DNA of 64,000 nt from Trichobilharzia regenti (GCA_944472135.2 OX235263.1:23303379-23367378), one strand, 5' to 3'; positions 10,670-22,149 are shown, counted from the stretch's first letter. Made by a program: numbers and translations. The notes: generated from the letters alone by a model not told the origin.

Positions 10670-10907
10670 TTTTTTATTTTTTATTTTTTTATTTTTTATT
10701 TTTTTTATTTTTTTTTATTTTTTATTTTTGGTTACAGCTTGACTCCACACCGTATTTTTGGTACAAGTGTGGAATTTTCAGCGTGGATATCGGTAGCCCA
10801 AAATTCGCAGGCCGACCATAGATATCAGGTGTGCGTCGGCGTGGGCTCGAACTCCGGACCATGTGCATGGTCGACGAGAGTCCTAACCACTGTGCCACCG
10901 ACGCACA
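10670..10907 (-). mobile_element. SINE-1 copy
   Basis: Minus-strand SINE. The head (reverse of GTCGGTGGCACAGTGGTTAG) ends at 10907, with the B box near 10848. The body carries GATATCTATGGTCGGCCTGC and ends with GGAATCAAGCTGTAACC. A long T/A tract at 10670-10730 is its A-rich tail. Same family as copies at 13.9, 17.7 and 45.7 kb. Confidence 0.85.
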
Positions 10908-11164
10908 AAAGTGATGGCTAAGTATTCCGTCTAAGTGAGGTGCAGGTGTGCTGCTAAATCCCATGTTCTTTTCGGAACGCGAGAAATGAATAATAGTAAT
11001 AATAATAATAATAATAACAAAGTACTCAGTGACTGAAATAGTTAGATTCCAGTTGGTGGTACACTTAAATGATTAGGTAAGCCATGTTATTCATTAGATA
11101 TCTTATCTGAATCTAATCCTTGATGGAAGTTTAGAACTTTGGCGCTATGTTAGAATGTCATTCC

Positions 11165-12060
11165 ATGTTATTATTATTATTCCCTTGCGTTCCGAGTGTA
11201 AATACGGCTTCAGCTACACATCATCACTTCCTTCTGTTTTCTACCGTTCTCTTCAGCTCCACAATTGACCAAACTCCTTCATCTCCCACATGATCTCCTC
11301 CATGTTACCCTCGCACTGATGAACCAGTCGTCGCTTCCCAATTGGATTCCACTTCAGCAGTGGTCTGGCGTATGGTGTCATTCAGAGGCCTCCTCAATTT
11401 ATGCCTGATCTGTCTCCACTTTCTCCTACATATTTGTTTGGCGATCAGCCCTCTCCTGTTAGTTTGTTCCCAGCCACAGGTTCTTGTTATTAATTCTTTC
11501 TGGTCAGCGAAGGCAGCTGTTGATGAAAGTCTGCAACTTGTTGGAAATTCTTTTCGCTACACGCAGTGCAAGTTTCTGACCCGTGTAGAAGAACTGACCA
11601 ACTTCACATTTGTGTTGAAAACCCGAATCTTGTTCCTCATGCTGAGTGTAGGAAGATTTTCAAACTGGTTCCAGGTTGATGAAGGCGTATTTTGCCTTTC
11701 CGATTCTGAGTTTGACATCTTCTTTCGTTCCGCCTGTAGTTGAAATGATGCTTCCTAGATAAGCGGAGGAGGCAAACTCTGTTAAATCTCACCTGCTAAT
11801 GGTGATTGGTGCTGGTTGTTGTTGCTGTTGATTGATTATATTCATTGCCTCCATCTTCTCTGTGTTCACTGCCTGCCTGCTTCTTCAGCCAGTTTTTTGG
11901 TTTTCGCCTACAAGTCTTTGAGTTTGTGTGGCATTAGACATGTATCATCTGTGAAATCCAGGTCTTCTAAAGTCTACTAATCAGTGATCCAGCGTATTCC
12001 TGACTTCTAACCTTCAACAGCCTGGCGCATAATCCATTCCATCAAAATTGGGAGTATTAC
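11165..12060 (-). mobile_element. Diverged RTE-1-like LINE 3' half
   Basis: Minus-strand relic of the C-terminal half and tail of an RTE-1 relative. The tail (11165-11205) ends in ATT repeats, and the body aligns in order with the intact LINE (reverse of the KIRIFNSNVKS and AFITLKP coding regions at ~11600-11700). Many frameshifts. A copy of the same subfamily lies at 30.0-30.9 kb. Confidence 0.7.
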
Positions 12061-12089
12061 ATAAGCTCACTTCAAATTTCACACATTGA

Positions 12090-12480
12090 TGATGCAGCAT
12101 TAATAAGTGGATGACATTTCGAGCATAAATTATTGCTGAAAGTTGTATAAATTTAGTCACATGGCTTCATAATTTTTGCCTATATACATGTATCTCTCTT
12201 TCTTCCCCTTGTTGTTTGTTGCCACTCCAGTGTAGTCGTTGCGTCATTTCAATTACGTATGTGTAGTGTTGAATCGATAAACAAAGATTCAGTGATTAAC
12301 CTCTCTCTTCACCTACCTTTATTACTTTTTAGTACTTTCACTCTATTTGTTATGTCATGCAGGTGAATGCAATGCATTGACTGAGCTTTTTTACAGGTTA
12401 TTTAACTTGGAAGGGTCAATCATTCTAGGCCCAGCTAAATTAAATGATGTCACAGTCATTACGTGGTATTCGGTAAACTA
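12090..12480 (-). mobile_element. PLE-G terminal relic
   Basis: Contains GTGGATGACATTTCGAGC and TTGAATCGATAAACAAAGATT, shared with 22.2 kb and 50.1 kb, where decayed GIY-YIG coding follows. No coding could be read here. Strand is uncertain. Confidence 0.4.
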
Positions 12481-12519
12481 TATTAATTTTCTTATTTGAG
12501 TTTATCGGGTCCTTAAGCT

Positions 12520-14778
12520 GATTATGGACAGTTGGAAACTAATAGAAGAGAGAAGGACGGTGAAACAAAAGATTATCCAGTGCACTGACGAGCAACAAAA
12601 ACAGGAGTTGAATGCAAGCTACAATACACAGAACAAAGGAGTAAGGAAAAGTGCCAGGGAAGACAAAAGAAAATATTTCGAAGACATGGAAAGTGAAGCA
12701 CAACAAGCTGCAGGCAAGGGAGACCTCGAAAAACTCCACCAAACAACTAGGTACCTATCGGACAAAACTTCGACACAAATTAAGCCAGTGAAGGATGACA
12801 ATGGAAAGTCAATCACTAAAGAAGTGGACCAAAGGAAACAACTGGGCTGAACACTTCAAAAGACTCCTACGTCGACCGCTACCTACAACGCGCCCAACAA
12901 CACCAATAACGGAAGCAGAACTACCAGTGAACATCAACCCCCTCCCCCAACCCCCGAAGAAATCAGAAGTCCTGAAGGCAATCAAGACGCTAAAAGCTGG
13001 AAAAGCAGCAGGACCAGATGGAATCCCAGCAGAAGCATTGAAAATGGACCCAGAGACAACAGCGGGCTTGGTGACGCCATCACTACTGGAGAAGGTGTGG
13101 AAAGAGGGCAAAGTACCCGAGGACTGGAAGAAAGGATACTTATTCAAACTACCAAAGAAAGGAGACTAAAGTCAATGCAAGAACTGGCGCGGAATTATGC
13201 TCCTGTCAATCCCAAGCAAAATACTAAACTAACTGCATCATCCCGGAGAGAATCAAACACGCCAACCTGGATGAAAAACTTCGACCGGAACAAGCTGGAT
13301 TCAGGAGAAACAAGTCATGTATTGATCAAATCGCCACACTACGGATCATCATTGAACAAAGCTTGGAATGGTGGCAGTCACCTCTCTATTTCAACTTCAT
13401 CGACTTTGAAAAGCCATTCGACAGCGTCGATCGAGAGGTGATTTGGCAACTACTTCGCTACGACGGGGTCCCATCGACAATTATACATCTCATCCAACAG
13501 TTATACGACAATGCTGCATGCCAAGTAATCCACAACCGGAAACTTACGGAAGCTTTCGAAGTGAGGACGGGAGTAAGGCAAGGCTGGCTGGCTGCCTACC
13601 ATCGCCAATGATTTTCCTGATTGCAGTAGATTGAGTAATGTGACAGACAACGGGTAATAAGGAAACCGGCATAAAATGGACTCACACAAAAATGGACTTG
13701 GAGGATCTGGACTTCGCCGATGATATATATATGTCTGATTTCCCACAAACTGGAAGATATGCAAGTGAAAAGCAACAAGTTGACAGAAGAAGCACCCAGA
13801 GAAGAATCGGACTTCAGGTGAACATAGAGAAAACAGAGGTAGGTGATGAAGATTCCTGGCCAACACCAACAGTGACAGCAGCAACAACAGTGCGTCGGTG
13901 GCACAGTGGTTAGGACTCTCGCCGACCATGCACATGGTCCGAGGTTCGAGCCCACGCTGACGCACATCTGATATCTATGGTCGGCCTGCAAAATTTGGGC
14001 TACCGATATCCATGCTGAAAATTCCATACTTGTACCAAAAATACGGTGTGGAATCAAGCTGTAATCGAAAATAAAAAATAAAAAAAATAAACAAACAACA
14101 ATCAACCAGTATAAATGGAAGGGACCTGAAAGAAACAACCTCCTTTACCTACCCACCTACCTGGGAAGCATCGTTTCAACTACAGGCGGACGGAACTGAC
14201 GAGGATATCAAAGCAAGAATCGGAAAAGCAAGACAAGCTTTCATTACTCTCAAGTCTGTGTGCAGGAGGTCAACAGCACTCAGCATGAAAACGAAAATAA
14301 GATCCGGATTTTCAACTCCAATGTGAAGTCAGAGACTTGACCAGTGCGTCATAAAGAGCATCTCAAACAAACTACAGACCTTCATTACCAGCTGTCTTCG
14401 CTCAATACTCAAGATCAGATGGCTAGTCAGAAAAGATCAGCAACAGGGATCTCTGCCAGTGAGCGAACTAACCAGGAACCGATTGTGAAACAAATAGACA
14501 GGAAGAAATGGAGATGGATTGGTTGGCCATACTCTGAGGAAACCACCAAGTAACATCACTAGACAAGCCATCGCTTGAGTGGAACCCTACTGAATGGGAA
14601 GTGGCGAGTTGGTCATCAGTGCAAAGGTGACTTGGAGGAGGTCATGTGAGGAGGAGATGAAAGCATGTGGGTAGACTTGGAGCGGGGTGAAAAAGATGGC
14701 AGAAAACAGAAGGCAATGGAGACTTGGGTGGCTGAAGCCCTATGTTCCTCTAGGAATTAAAGGATAAAATAATAATAA
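12520..14778 (+). mobile_element. RTE-1 LINE, 5'-truncated, decayed
   Basis: Flanked by a 7-bp repeat TTAAGCT (12513-12519 and 14779-14785). The 5' part encodes the linker before the RT (DSWKLIEERRTVKQKI, then EHFKRLL). RT motifs follow in broken frames: AGPDGIPAEAL near 13010, IDFEKPFDSVDR near 13400, VRTGVRQG near 13565 and FADDIYMS near 13710. The C-terminal KKWRWIG lies near 14510 and the tail GCCCTATGTTCCTCTAGGAA near 14735. Frameshifts, a deletion of the RT motif-A region context and a SINE-1 insertion at 13891 make it inactive. The endonuclease domain is absent. Confidence 0.88.
13891..14096 (+). mobile_element. SINE-1 inserted in the RTE-1 LINE
   Basis: Head TGCGTCGGTGGCACAGTGG, B box GAGGTTCGAGCCC near 13940, and the usual body and A-rich end. 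ACAACA-type sequence lies on both sides, in a region that is CAA-rich in the intact LINE, so the exact target duplication is ambiguous. Confidence 0.88.
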
Positions 14779-14799
14779 TTAAGCTAACACAGTTTATAT

Positions 14800-14960
14800 C
14801 TGAGAGAGTTGGTTGTTTTGCTGGTTTAAATCCCATGCTAATTCCAGCCTCATTGGGAATCCTACGTAAGGCCTCTGAAGGTTCTTTCTTTATACGAAAG
14901 CACAACAGAGGCTTTTAATCATTTGATATTTTTGTTATTTTCGTCATTTTCATTATGAAT
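14800..14960 (+). repeat. Dispersed repeat shared with 22.7 kb
   Basis: TTGGGAATCCTACGTAAGG and the following GAGGTTC-type block recur at 22740-22800. Family not recognised. Confidence 0.5.
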
Positions 14961-15104
14961 CTTATCATTCTGTGTGTCTTCATACATTTCTGAATAAATT
15001 CTGGTGGGTAGTTATTCACTAGTAATACTTCCATTATTTGTTTGATTTCATTATTTAAATACTCTGGCTTACTAGCCAGAGCTAGCTGTCATTAGCTCCA
15101 GTGC

Positions 15105-15724
15105 TCTTTAGTCGGTTAGTATCGAGCCACCAACCGAAGCAGAGGTCCGTCGAGAAATCCAAGTGTTGAAACGCCATAACGCACTCGGCCCAGACAATCT
15201 ACCCCCGCTCTTTTTAAAGATGGTGGCGAGACTCTCGTAATGTGTCTAACTGGATTATTCAGGAAGATATGGGAGACTAAGTGTGTACCATCAATGTGGA
15301 ACGAAGCCGCTATCGTCTCCATCTCTATAAAGAGTCGATGTAATTCATGTGACAATCATAGGGCAAACAGTCTGCTACCAGTTGCGTCTAAAATATTGGC
15401 TATCTTCTCGCTTCATAGGCTGTACAAAATACGTCAGGGATTGATTCGCGAAGAGCAGGCTGGGTTTCGTTCAGGTCGTTGATGCATTGATCATGTGTTC
15501 ACCCTTCGTCAGTTGTTGGAACACCGCCACATGTATTGCAGGCCAACGATCGTTGTGTTTTTTGATATCAGGGCTGCCTTCGATTCGTTGGAGAGAACTT
15601 AGCTCTGGAACTGTCTGTTAGAGAGAGGTGTACCTGAGAAATCTGTTAACATCTTGAAAGCCCTATACAGAAACATCTTAGGTAGAGTGAGGGCATACAG
15701 CTAACTATCATCACTGTCCCCATC
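15105..15724 (+). pseudogene. RTE-2 LINE reverse transcriptase, N-terminal part
   Basis: Second LINE family. Readable RT blocks are LKRHNALGPDNLPP near 15170, WNEAAIVSI near 15300, REEQAGFRSGR at 15450 and FFDIRAAFDS (motif A) near 15560. A TGA ends the first open stretch at 15481 and a TAG interrupts near 15600. The frame continues after the solo LTR at 16253, so both pieces are one element. The 5' end with the endonuclease is missing. Confidence 0.8.
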
Positions 15725-16257
15725 TGTTATGTACTCGTCGCTAAATTATGGTTATGGACTGGTCGAGAAACTAATAGTCCTGACGCGAGAAGGCGGAAAT
15801 CAGAAGACCACTAGGTTTGCGATGATACTTCTATTGTCCAAACACAAGGAGACGAAAATAATGGTCTCCCACCAAAGTGGTAAGTAAGTAAAGCAGTTGT
15901 AAAGTAAAGTAGTTCACACAAATTGAGAATGCGAATATATATAAATAATTCAGACAAGCGTGGGAAAAATCATTAGACAGTCTTAACATGAATGGCTAAT
16001 TATAATGGAGTGTCGATCCAATTATACATAGTGAATATAGCAGACATGCCAACAAACATATATGGATATATGTCACCAAGCAACGGACTGTCAACAAACA
16101 CTCATATTATATATAATATAATATAAGGAGAATACACATTATTAAAGGAGACAAGTCCATACAAGTGAAGTGGTCACAGACTAACCGAGCAAACAGAAAG
16201 AGAGACCAACATGCACACACACACATAAATATATATATGTGGATACATATCACCATC
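15720..16257 (+). mobile_element. Solo LTR inserted in RTE-2
   Basis: A 528-bp segment (15725-16252) starts TGTTATG and ends CATATCA, a TG...CA structure with imperfect terminal inverted repeats. It is flanked by CCATC on both sides (15720-15724 and 16253-16257). Removing it with one CCATC restores the LINE reading PSNSGVRQG across the site. It has no ORF. The LTR family is not one I can name. Confidence 0.8.
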
Positions 16258-17100
16258 CAACAGTGGGGTTAGACAGGGTTACTCAATCTCTCCATTTCTC
16301 TTTAACTATGCCATCGATGACATTCTGGAGTCAGCTCTGAAGGATGTGCGTGGAGGTCTTGAATATCTGCCACCTGGAGATAGACTTTTCGACCTGGAGT
16401 ATGCAGACGATATCGTCTTACTGTGCGATAGTATTCAGGCTGCCCAAATCGCACTTAATCAGTTGGTGACTAGTGTCTGTAAGTATGGTGTGTACTTTGC
16501 GCCGTCTAAGTGCAAGTACTGTTACAAGATTGGCAGGAGGCTGTACCTGCACTCACTCTTGCGGGTGAACCACTTGAAGTTGTCGATAAGTTTGCGTATC
16601 TGGGTAGTTGTGTGAGTGCTGGCGGAGGGGTGACGGATGAAATTTCCAACCGTATCATGAAGGCTATGATGGCATACATCAACTTGAACCACCTCTGGTG
16701 CCGTCGAGACGTTAGCCTGGCTGTCAAAGGTCGTGTATACAACGCTTCAGTGCTCTTGCTCCACACCTGTGAAACCTGTCCTCTCCGAGCTGAGGATGTG
16801 CGGCGTCTCTTCGTGTTCGATCACTTCTGTCTCCGCAGGATTGCTTGAGTTCGATAGCATCATAGCATGAGCAATTCTGAGATCATGCCGCGTGTATTTG
16901 AACACAATGGAAATCATCATTTGTTGAGTGTCGTCGTCTGGAAACACCGGCTTCGGCGGCTGGAACATATGCTGCGAATGTCATTTCAGAGGCCTCCGTA
17001 CAGGTCTCCGTTCGCCGGTCCTGGGAAGGGATGGAAAAGGCAGAGAGATGGTCAGCCCATGACGTGGCGTCGTGGGATGACGGATATTTGCATTTTTGAT
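16253..17100 (+). pseudogene. RTE-2 LINE reverse transcriptase, C-terminal part
   Basis: Continuation of the LINE: SGVRQGYSISPFLFNYAIDD (motif B) near 16265, LEYADDIVLLCDS (motif C) at 16395, VDKFAYLGSCVSAGGG near 16590 in another frame, CETCPLRAEDVRRLFVFDHF near 16770 and WKHRLRRLEHMLRM near 16950. At least two frameshifts are present. The same C-terminal block recurs at 58.1 kb. Confidence 0.82.
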
Positions 17101-17109
17101 CGCATACTA

Positions 17110-17395
17110 GTCAGTAACTATTGTAATGTGTCTAGTCCAATCTTCACTTCAGACTGAATTCTATCAGTCAAGCTTGCAATGTGGCCACCATGCTAGGTGG
17201 CTCGCCATTACGGTGCACTGTGAACTGTTGGTATTAGATGGCTGGAGGCAATCGCCAGGAAGCCTTGGACCTAGGTTCCGTGCTAGTTGGTACTCATCAG
17301 CAAGGCGCATCTGCGACCCTGAAGGAACTCATGTCCCTTCTGAGATTCGATCCCGCGTCACCCTGTGCTGAGACATAAGAGATAAGTGAATTGGA
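17110..17395 (-). mobile_element. SINE-5 copy with well-kept hammerhead
   Basis: Minus-strand SINE. The B-box region GGGATCGAATCTCAG lies near 17350 on the reverse strand; the hammerhead is at 17262-17306 and the tail ends near 17150 with the reverse of GAATTCTATCAGTC. Related copies lie at 37.5-37.9 and 48.6-49.0 kb. Confidence 0.78.
17262..17306 (-). ncRNA. Type I hammerhead ribozyme in SINE-5
   Basis: On the minus strand GCCTTG is followed by an intact CTGATGA core, stem II GTAC...GCAC (one mismatch), GGAA in place of GAAA, the palindromic stem III ACCTAGGT, a C at the cleavage position, and CAAGGC pairing perfectly with GCCTTG as a 6-bp stem I. Only the second base of GAAA departs from the consensus. 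The other two copies keep GAAA but have damaged cores. Confidence 0.75.
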
Positions 17396-17662
17396 TTTTG
17401 TCTACTGTTGATTTTACATGTGTGAAAAACCGGTGAATATTTGTCACCCGCATATCTCCACCAAAACCTAGGAGCAATATGAAACGTTTTAAGAACATTA
17501 TGTTCCCAACTGTTCACAGATATACCTGCTATTATCAAGAATATTAATTATCCCACTGCTATCCCATTCTTTTTGCTTGTATATTTTATTTTGAACTTTT
17601 AATAGAGTCTAGGTTAGACATAACTGAACACCTAACATTATTTCATGAAACCAAGAGCTTTG

Positions 17663-17868
17663 GTGCGTCGGTGGCACAGTGGTTAGGACTCTCGCCGACC
17701 ATGCACATGGTCCGAGGTTCGAACCCCCGCCGACGAACACCTGATATCTATGGTCGGCCTGCAAACTTTGGGCTACCGATATCCATGCTGAAAATTCCAT
17801 ACTTGTACCAAAAATACGGTGTGGAATCAAGCTGTAATCAAAAATATAAAATATAAAAATATATACAC
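17663..17868 (+). mobile_element. SINE-1 copy
   Basis: Head GTGCGTCGGTGGCACAGTGG, B box GAGGTTCGAACCCC, body with ATCTATGGTCGGCCTGC, end GGAATCAAGCTGTAATC plus an A/T tail. Nearly identical to the copy inside the RTE-1 LINE at 13.9 kb. Confidence 0.88.
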
Positions 17869-18169
17869 TATTTTTACCTCCACGTTTGAAGTCCAGTTGT
17901 TTTTTAACTACCCCTGGAATTAGGACAATTGAAATATTAGTGTACAAACTGGTCATTTCAAAACTAATGAATTCGTTTTTTCATCTTTTTCTGATTGAAT
18001 TTTCTCAAACCTCTGTTTCATCACGTAGAAATTAGTTAGCCTAGAATATGACCTATCTATTTGAGGATGGAATATCTAATTCTAATCCCGCCCCCAAAGA
18101 GATGCCTTTAGATAATCTCATTATTTTTATGCTGATAAACGGGTGTATCTTTAAACAGATGTAATAGTA

Positions 18170-18324
18170 TTGCAGAAAACTTTTTGATAATGACATAATC
18201 ACTTTATTCCAAATACAAAACGACTGAGTAAAGAATATCCTGCTCGATAAATCCCTCTTCTGGCTCTGCAATTATATATATATATAGAATATTCTAGAAT
18301 AGTAGTCAATAACAATATTAGTGT
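18170..18324 (-). mobile_element. PLE-C 3' end, outer left arm
   Basis: Minus-strand PLE-C terminus. A hammerhead-like region at 18205-18265 has GAGC, CAGAAGA and GAGC in place of GAAA, so it is inactive. The sequence matches 56890-57020 and the inverted copy at 20290-20420. It is cut at 18324 by a PLE-D insertion. Confidence 0.7.
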
Positions 18325-19213
18325 ACTATACTAGCAATAATCCAATTACTCACAAAAGAAACTGTGTGCAGACATTGTTTAAAAGAATTCAAACACACTG
18401 TAGCACTACAGAGTTGAAAAGAATGGAAGAAAAATACTCACAAACAATCTTCAAAAAGAATGGTTATCCACAAAATTTAATCAAAAAGTGTTTAAAATCG
18501 AATAACAACACCAACAAAGAACCATCATCAAAGACCACAAGAAAATTCATCCTACCATACATGAGAAATATCTCTGAAATAACAGCTAGAATACTGAAAC
18601 CGTTTGATATAGATATAGCACACAAGCCAGTCAAATCACTTAATTTAATATTGTGTAAACCGAAAGATCCAACAGAAAAAGGAGATAAAATTAATACCAT
18701 TTACAAAATAAATTGCATGAACTGTAACAGACATTAAATCAGCCAAAGTGGTTATTCCCTTAGAATCAGAATCCAGAAACACAAATCAGCTGTAATGAAA
18801 AGACATGATGTATATTCCTGTTTCATATCAATGCATATAGACAATTATGGACATCAATTTGATTGGGATAATGTCGAAATTTTAGACAGACGAAACACCA
18901 AAAGTGCAGTCAGGGAATTCCTAGAAGCCTGGTAATCGAACGAATATACAATTAACAAACATGTTAATATAGACCAAATATATCAACTGATAAAAAGTTA
19001 ACCATGTGACAAGAAAGTTTAAAATCCAAGTCAATAGAAAATGGTCAATACATATGTAAAGATGGTTACCGGGAGATGCAATTCTGTCACTCATGAAGAA
19101 ATTTAAATCAGTTCACTTTATGCTAAAAATTGCACTGAAGGGGGATGTTGTCCAGAAGGATGACGAAAGCTCTGCAACTAAACCAACTAGCTCAGAGAAC
19201 ACTGTTAAATGCA
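18325..19213 (+). mobile_element. PLE-D insertion (RT end, GIY-YIG, terminal repeat)
   Basis: Inserted into PLE-C with an 11-bp target duplication, AATATTAGTGT and AATATCAGTGT (18314-18324 and 19214-19224; one mismatch). It carries RT C-terminal and GIY-YIG coding, then a terminal repeat at 19060-19213 containing GACGAAAGCTCTGCAAC and AGCTCAGAGAACAC, shared with 29.6, 44.5-44.8, 59.1 and 60.1 kb. Confidence 0.78.
18350..18995 (+). pseudogene. PLE-D RT C-terminus and GIY-YIG nuclease
   Basis: Open reading from about 18350 gives CVQTLFKRIQTH, KNGYPQNLIKKCL and a long linker, then the GIY-YIG start INTIYKINCMNCNRH at about 18690-18735. A TAA at 18736 replaces the expected tyrosine codon. The same frame continues with ISQSGYSLRIRIQKHKSAV, SMHIDNYGHQFDWDNVEIL and FLEAWYSNEYTINKHVN. 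A single nonsense change therefore separates the two halves of an otherwise readable nuclease. The RT palm is absent. Confidence 0.72.
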
Positions 19214-20470
19214 AATATCAGTGTTTTTTTTAAAATAATATCAATTTGTAAAGTAAGATCAATGGAATTACCACAGTTCATTAAAGATGCTTAAATTATA
19301 ATGATAATAATAATAATAATAAAGATATAACAGCAAATTGAATATCAAATAAAATTATGAAAATTTCACAAAAATTTAACATCATTCATACCTAGATGGC
19401 CAACGTAATGATGATGTCTGAACTAAATTCTTTTGGAGGCATAAATTAGCCTTCTTAATGTGGATCCCAACAGCCTCAGCAATATTTAGTAATCGGACTC
19501 TTAAGACGAAGTTAAGATTTGTTGGTATGCAGTAAATGACCCTGAAAGCATGATTAACGTCAATCTTGTGTTCTGTATGCACAAGATGAGATAGAGTAGC
19601 GCTGCGAATAGATTTTGTTTGTCCTTTACTTAACTACTATGCAGGGTGATGTTCAGAAATTCGACGAGAAACACACCCAATTGTACGGCCTATGTAACTA
19701 GCTCACTCCACAGGAACAGTTAAATTGGTAGATATAAATGGAAGAGGCGCAATTAGGCAGTTTGTCTTTTTTTCCCAGTTTAACTGTTCCTGTGGAGTAA
19801 GCCAGTTACATAGGCCGTACATTTGGGTATGTTTCTCGTCGAATTTCCGAACATCACCCTGCATAGTGGTTAAGTAAAGGGCAAACAAAATCTATTCACA
19901 GCGCTATTCTATCTCATCTTGTGCATACAGAATACAAGATTGACGTTAATCATGCTTTCAGGGTCATTTACTGCATACCAACAAATCTTAACTTCGTCTT
20001 AAGAGTTCATTTACTAAATATTGCTGAGGCTGTTGGGATCCACATTTAGAAGGCTAATTTACGCCTCCAAAAGAAGTGAGTTCAGACATTATCATTACGT
20101 TGGCCATCTAGATTCGAATGATGTTGAATTTTTGTGAAATTTTCATAATTTTATTTGATATTGAATTTGCTGTTATATCTTTATTATTATTTTCATTATA
20201 ATTTAAGTATCTTTAATGAACTGTGGTAATTCCATTGATCTTACTTTACAAACTGATATTATTTTAAAAACACTAATATTGTCATTGACTACTAATCTAG
20301 AATATTCTGTGTATATAAAATCAAATATAGGTATAAATGTAGAGCCAGAAGAGGAATTTTTATCGAAAAGGATATTCTTTGTTCAATCATTTTGTGTTTT
20401 ATATATATCTGAATGAATATTTTCGTTATTCCAAATAGTAATAATTACTCATAGAAAATACCCATTGGGA
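19214..20470. mobile_element. PLE-C inverted dimer
   Basis: Left arm 19214-19724 (minus-strand PLE-C) and right arm 19779-20290 (plus-strand) are inverted copies with a 54-bp spacer, meeting at their truncated 5' ends. In the left arm plus spacer the minus strand reads YIYQFNCSCG and later FRVIYCIPTNL and LCLQKNLVQ, parts of a GIY-YIG nuclease. The right arm continues to 20470 into the PLE-C terminus, whose hammerhead-like region has GAGCCAGAAGAGG and CGAAAAGG. Including the piece at 18170-18324, the original palindrome was close to 1.4 kb. Confidence 0.8.
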
Positions 20471-21210
20471 TATTAAAGGGAAAAGAACAACAAGTTCAGC
20501 AAAGATGACGATCTTTTCGGCGATTTCATTCTCAAAAGCAGCTATACAATCACATTTATATACATTAGTTTACATGGATACATTTATTATTAATTTAATT
20601 CCACATAATGACGAAGGAGATAATAATTTTCAACTTGATATAAAAGTTTGAATGTAAGAGTATAGATTACAAAAGGCATAGAAACAAAAAATTACACAGG
20701 ATCAGAATACAGTTGTAAACTAGTTATTGTAAACGGATTACAAGTGTGATCAGGTGGAGCATGGAAACAAACTTAAAATCACTGATTTCTTTTTAACTGA
20801 AAAAAACTGGAATGATGAATTGAGTGAGGGCAAAGAGAGAAAATTACACCCACAGAGAGAACAAAACAAAAATACTTGAAGGATAAATGAACATACTGAA
20901 CTAGGTACATGGTAGTCGCAAAGGCTGGACTAGTTTCTTTTGAACACATAGGCCCGACTTTTCAATGCATATGGCGAGAGCTTCCAGAGTACAAAGAAGT
21001 CGGAAACACACTGCCTTTAGTAGATATTTGTTTACTTTGTAAATGACTCTGAATGATGAGTCAGTTGAGATACTGTGACAGGTTTTGACTGACGAGGTGT
21101 TCAGTTACGGTGCTTCTGATTGAACCAGTGCCTCCTGTTTTTCAGCTATGCTGGATGATGTTCTGTAACATGTTTTGATAAGACTCGCATACAGAATGGA
21201 ATTTTCAGCG
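20471..21210 (-). mobile_element. PLE-A relic, 3' half
   Basis: Minus-strand copy of the PLE at 1-700. The GIY-YIG C-terminal region lies at about 20900-21200 (broken frames), and the 3' flank at 20500-20800 aligns with 60-250 of the window, sharing AGCATGGAAACAAACTTAAA. Confidence 0.68.
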
Positions 21211-21246
21211 TTTGTAAATACTACAACAATTTAACTCCTTTTATAA

Positions 21247-21272
21247 ATTACATATATATATATATATATATA
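21247..21272. repeat. (TA)n microsatellite
   Basis: Pure alternating TA run. Confidence 0.9.
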
Positions 21273-21354
21273 ATACATAAAGTAATAAAACTGATAGAAC
21301 CACAAGAACCTGAAGTGGAATGAAATGATGAATAATATGTGCAATATTAATTTT

Positions 21355-21595
21355 TCTTTTTCCTCCTTTACGTTTTCCGAATAACATAAGCGGCTTCAAG
21401 CTAGAGGCCTGAAGTTTCTGTAGCAGTGGTGATTATTTTTACGGGATAGGGTGGCTGGCCTCATTCCCAACCCAACCTTCCCTCTTTATCGGTCTTAGGA
21501 CTGGCTTAGTGAGGTAAAAGAGTGCGTCGGTGGCCGGAGATCGAACCCCGGACCACCTGCGTGATCGGCGAGCACTCTACGGCTGTGCTCACAAA
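21355..21595 (-). mobile_element. SINE-2 copy
   Basis: Minus strand. The B box is the reverse of CCGGGGTTCGATCTCC near 21545; the tail is at 21365-21400. The family linker ACGGGATAGGGTGGCTGG is present. Confidence 0.75.
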
Positions 21596-22149
21596 GCACT
21601 GTAATAATAATGCTGGTTATAGTTTGTTGTGTATACACTGATTTAAAAAGTCTAGAATTTATCGCTTTACACAAAAGCGATTGGTTGAATTTGTATTCTT
21701 TTTTTTGCTATATGAGCACAAATTCTAACGAAATTTCTTCTGATTCTACCCTAAGAGATACGTGAAGAAAGTTGGAATTAAAATGAATGTTCAGTCTCCG
21801 AGAAGATAATTTCAGCGATAACTATTTATCGCAAGAATTAAAATGCCTGTCTATTAGAATATCAGTCAGTTGAGTCAAAGACACACCATTAACTCTACTT
21901 ACAGCCTGTAGTGTTCTACGTAATGTGACATGGTCTATCTTGAGAATGTGAGGGAAGAATGAGGTGGGTAGAATACATCAATTTATAAACTATACGGGAA
22001 AAGAGGTTGAGTTATGTCAGAACGTGTTAACCTTCTTATGTAATAAATCAGACAAAATATGTCCTTGGAAATCGATAAGATATGTGACGACTAACAGAAA
22101 TTAATATATATGTGTAAAACGTGGGCACTGTGCTAGTAAGTAATTCCAT
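21596..22149. other. No recognisable gene
   Basis: AT-rich. No trusted ORF or repeat match. Confidence 0.5.

Noticed and set aside
10592..10921. Plus-strand ORF with a phenylalanine/tyrosine-rich run
   Set aside because: It is translation of the T/A tail and reverse strand of a SINE-1 copy.
12809..13147. Minus-strand 112-codon ORF
   Set aside because: Antisense shadow of the RTE-1 LINE RT coding; the same shadow appears at 52973-53194 and 61890-62084.
19703..19888. Minus-strand 61-codon ORF
   Set aside because: It only spans the centre of the inverted PLE-C pair and does not follow the nuclease frame.
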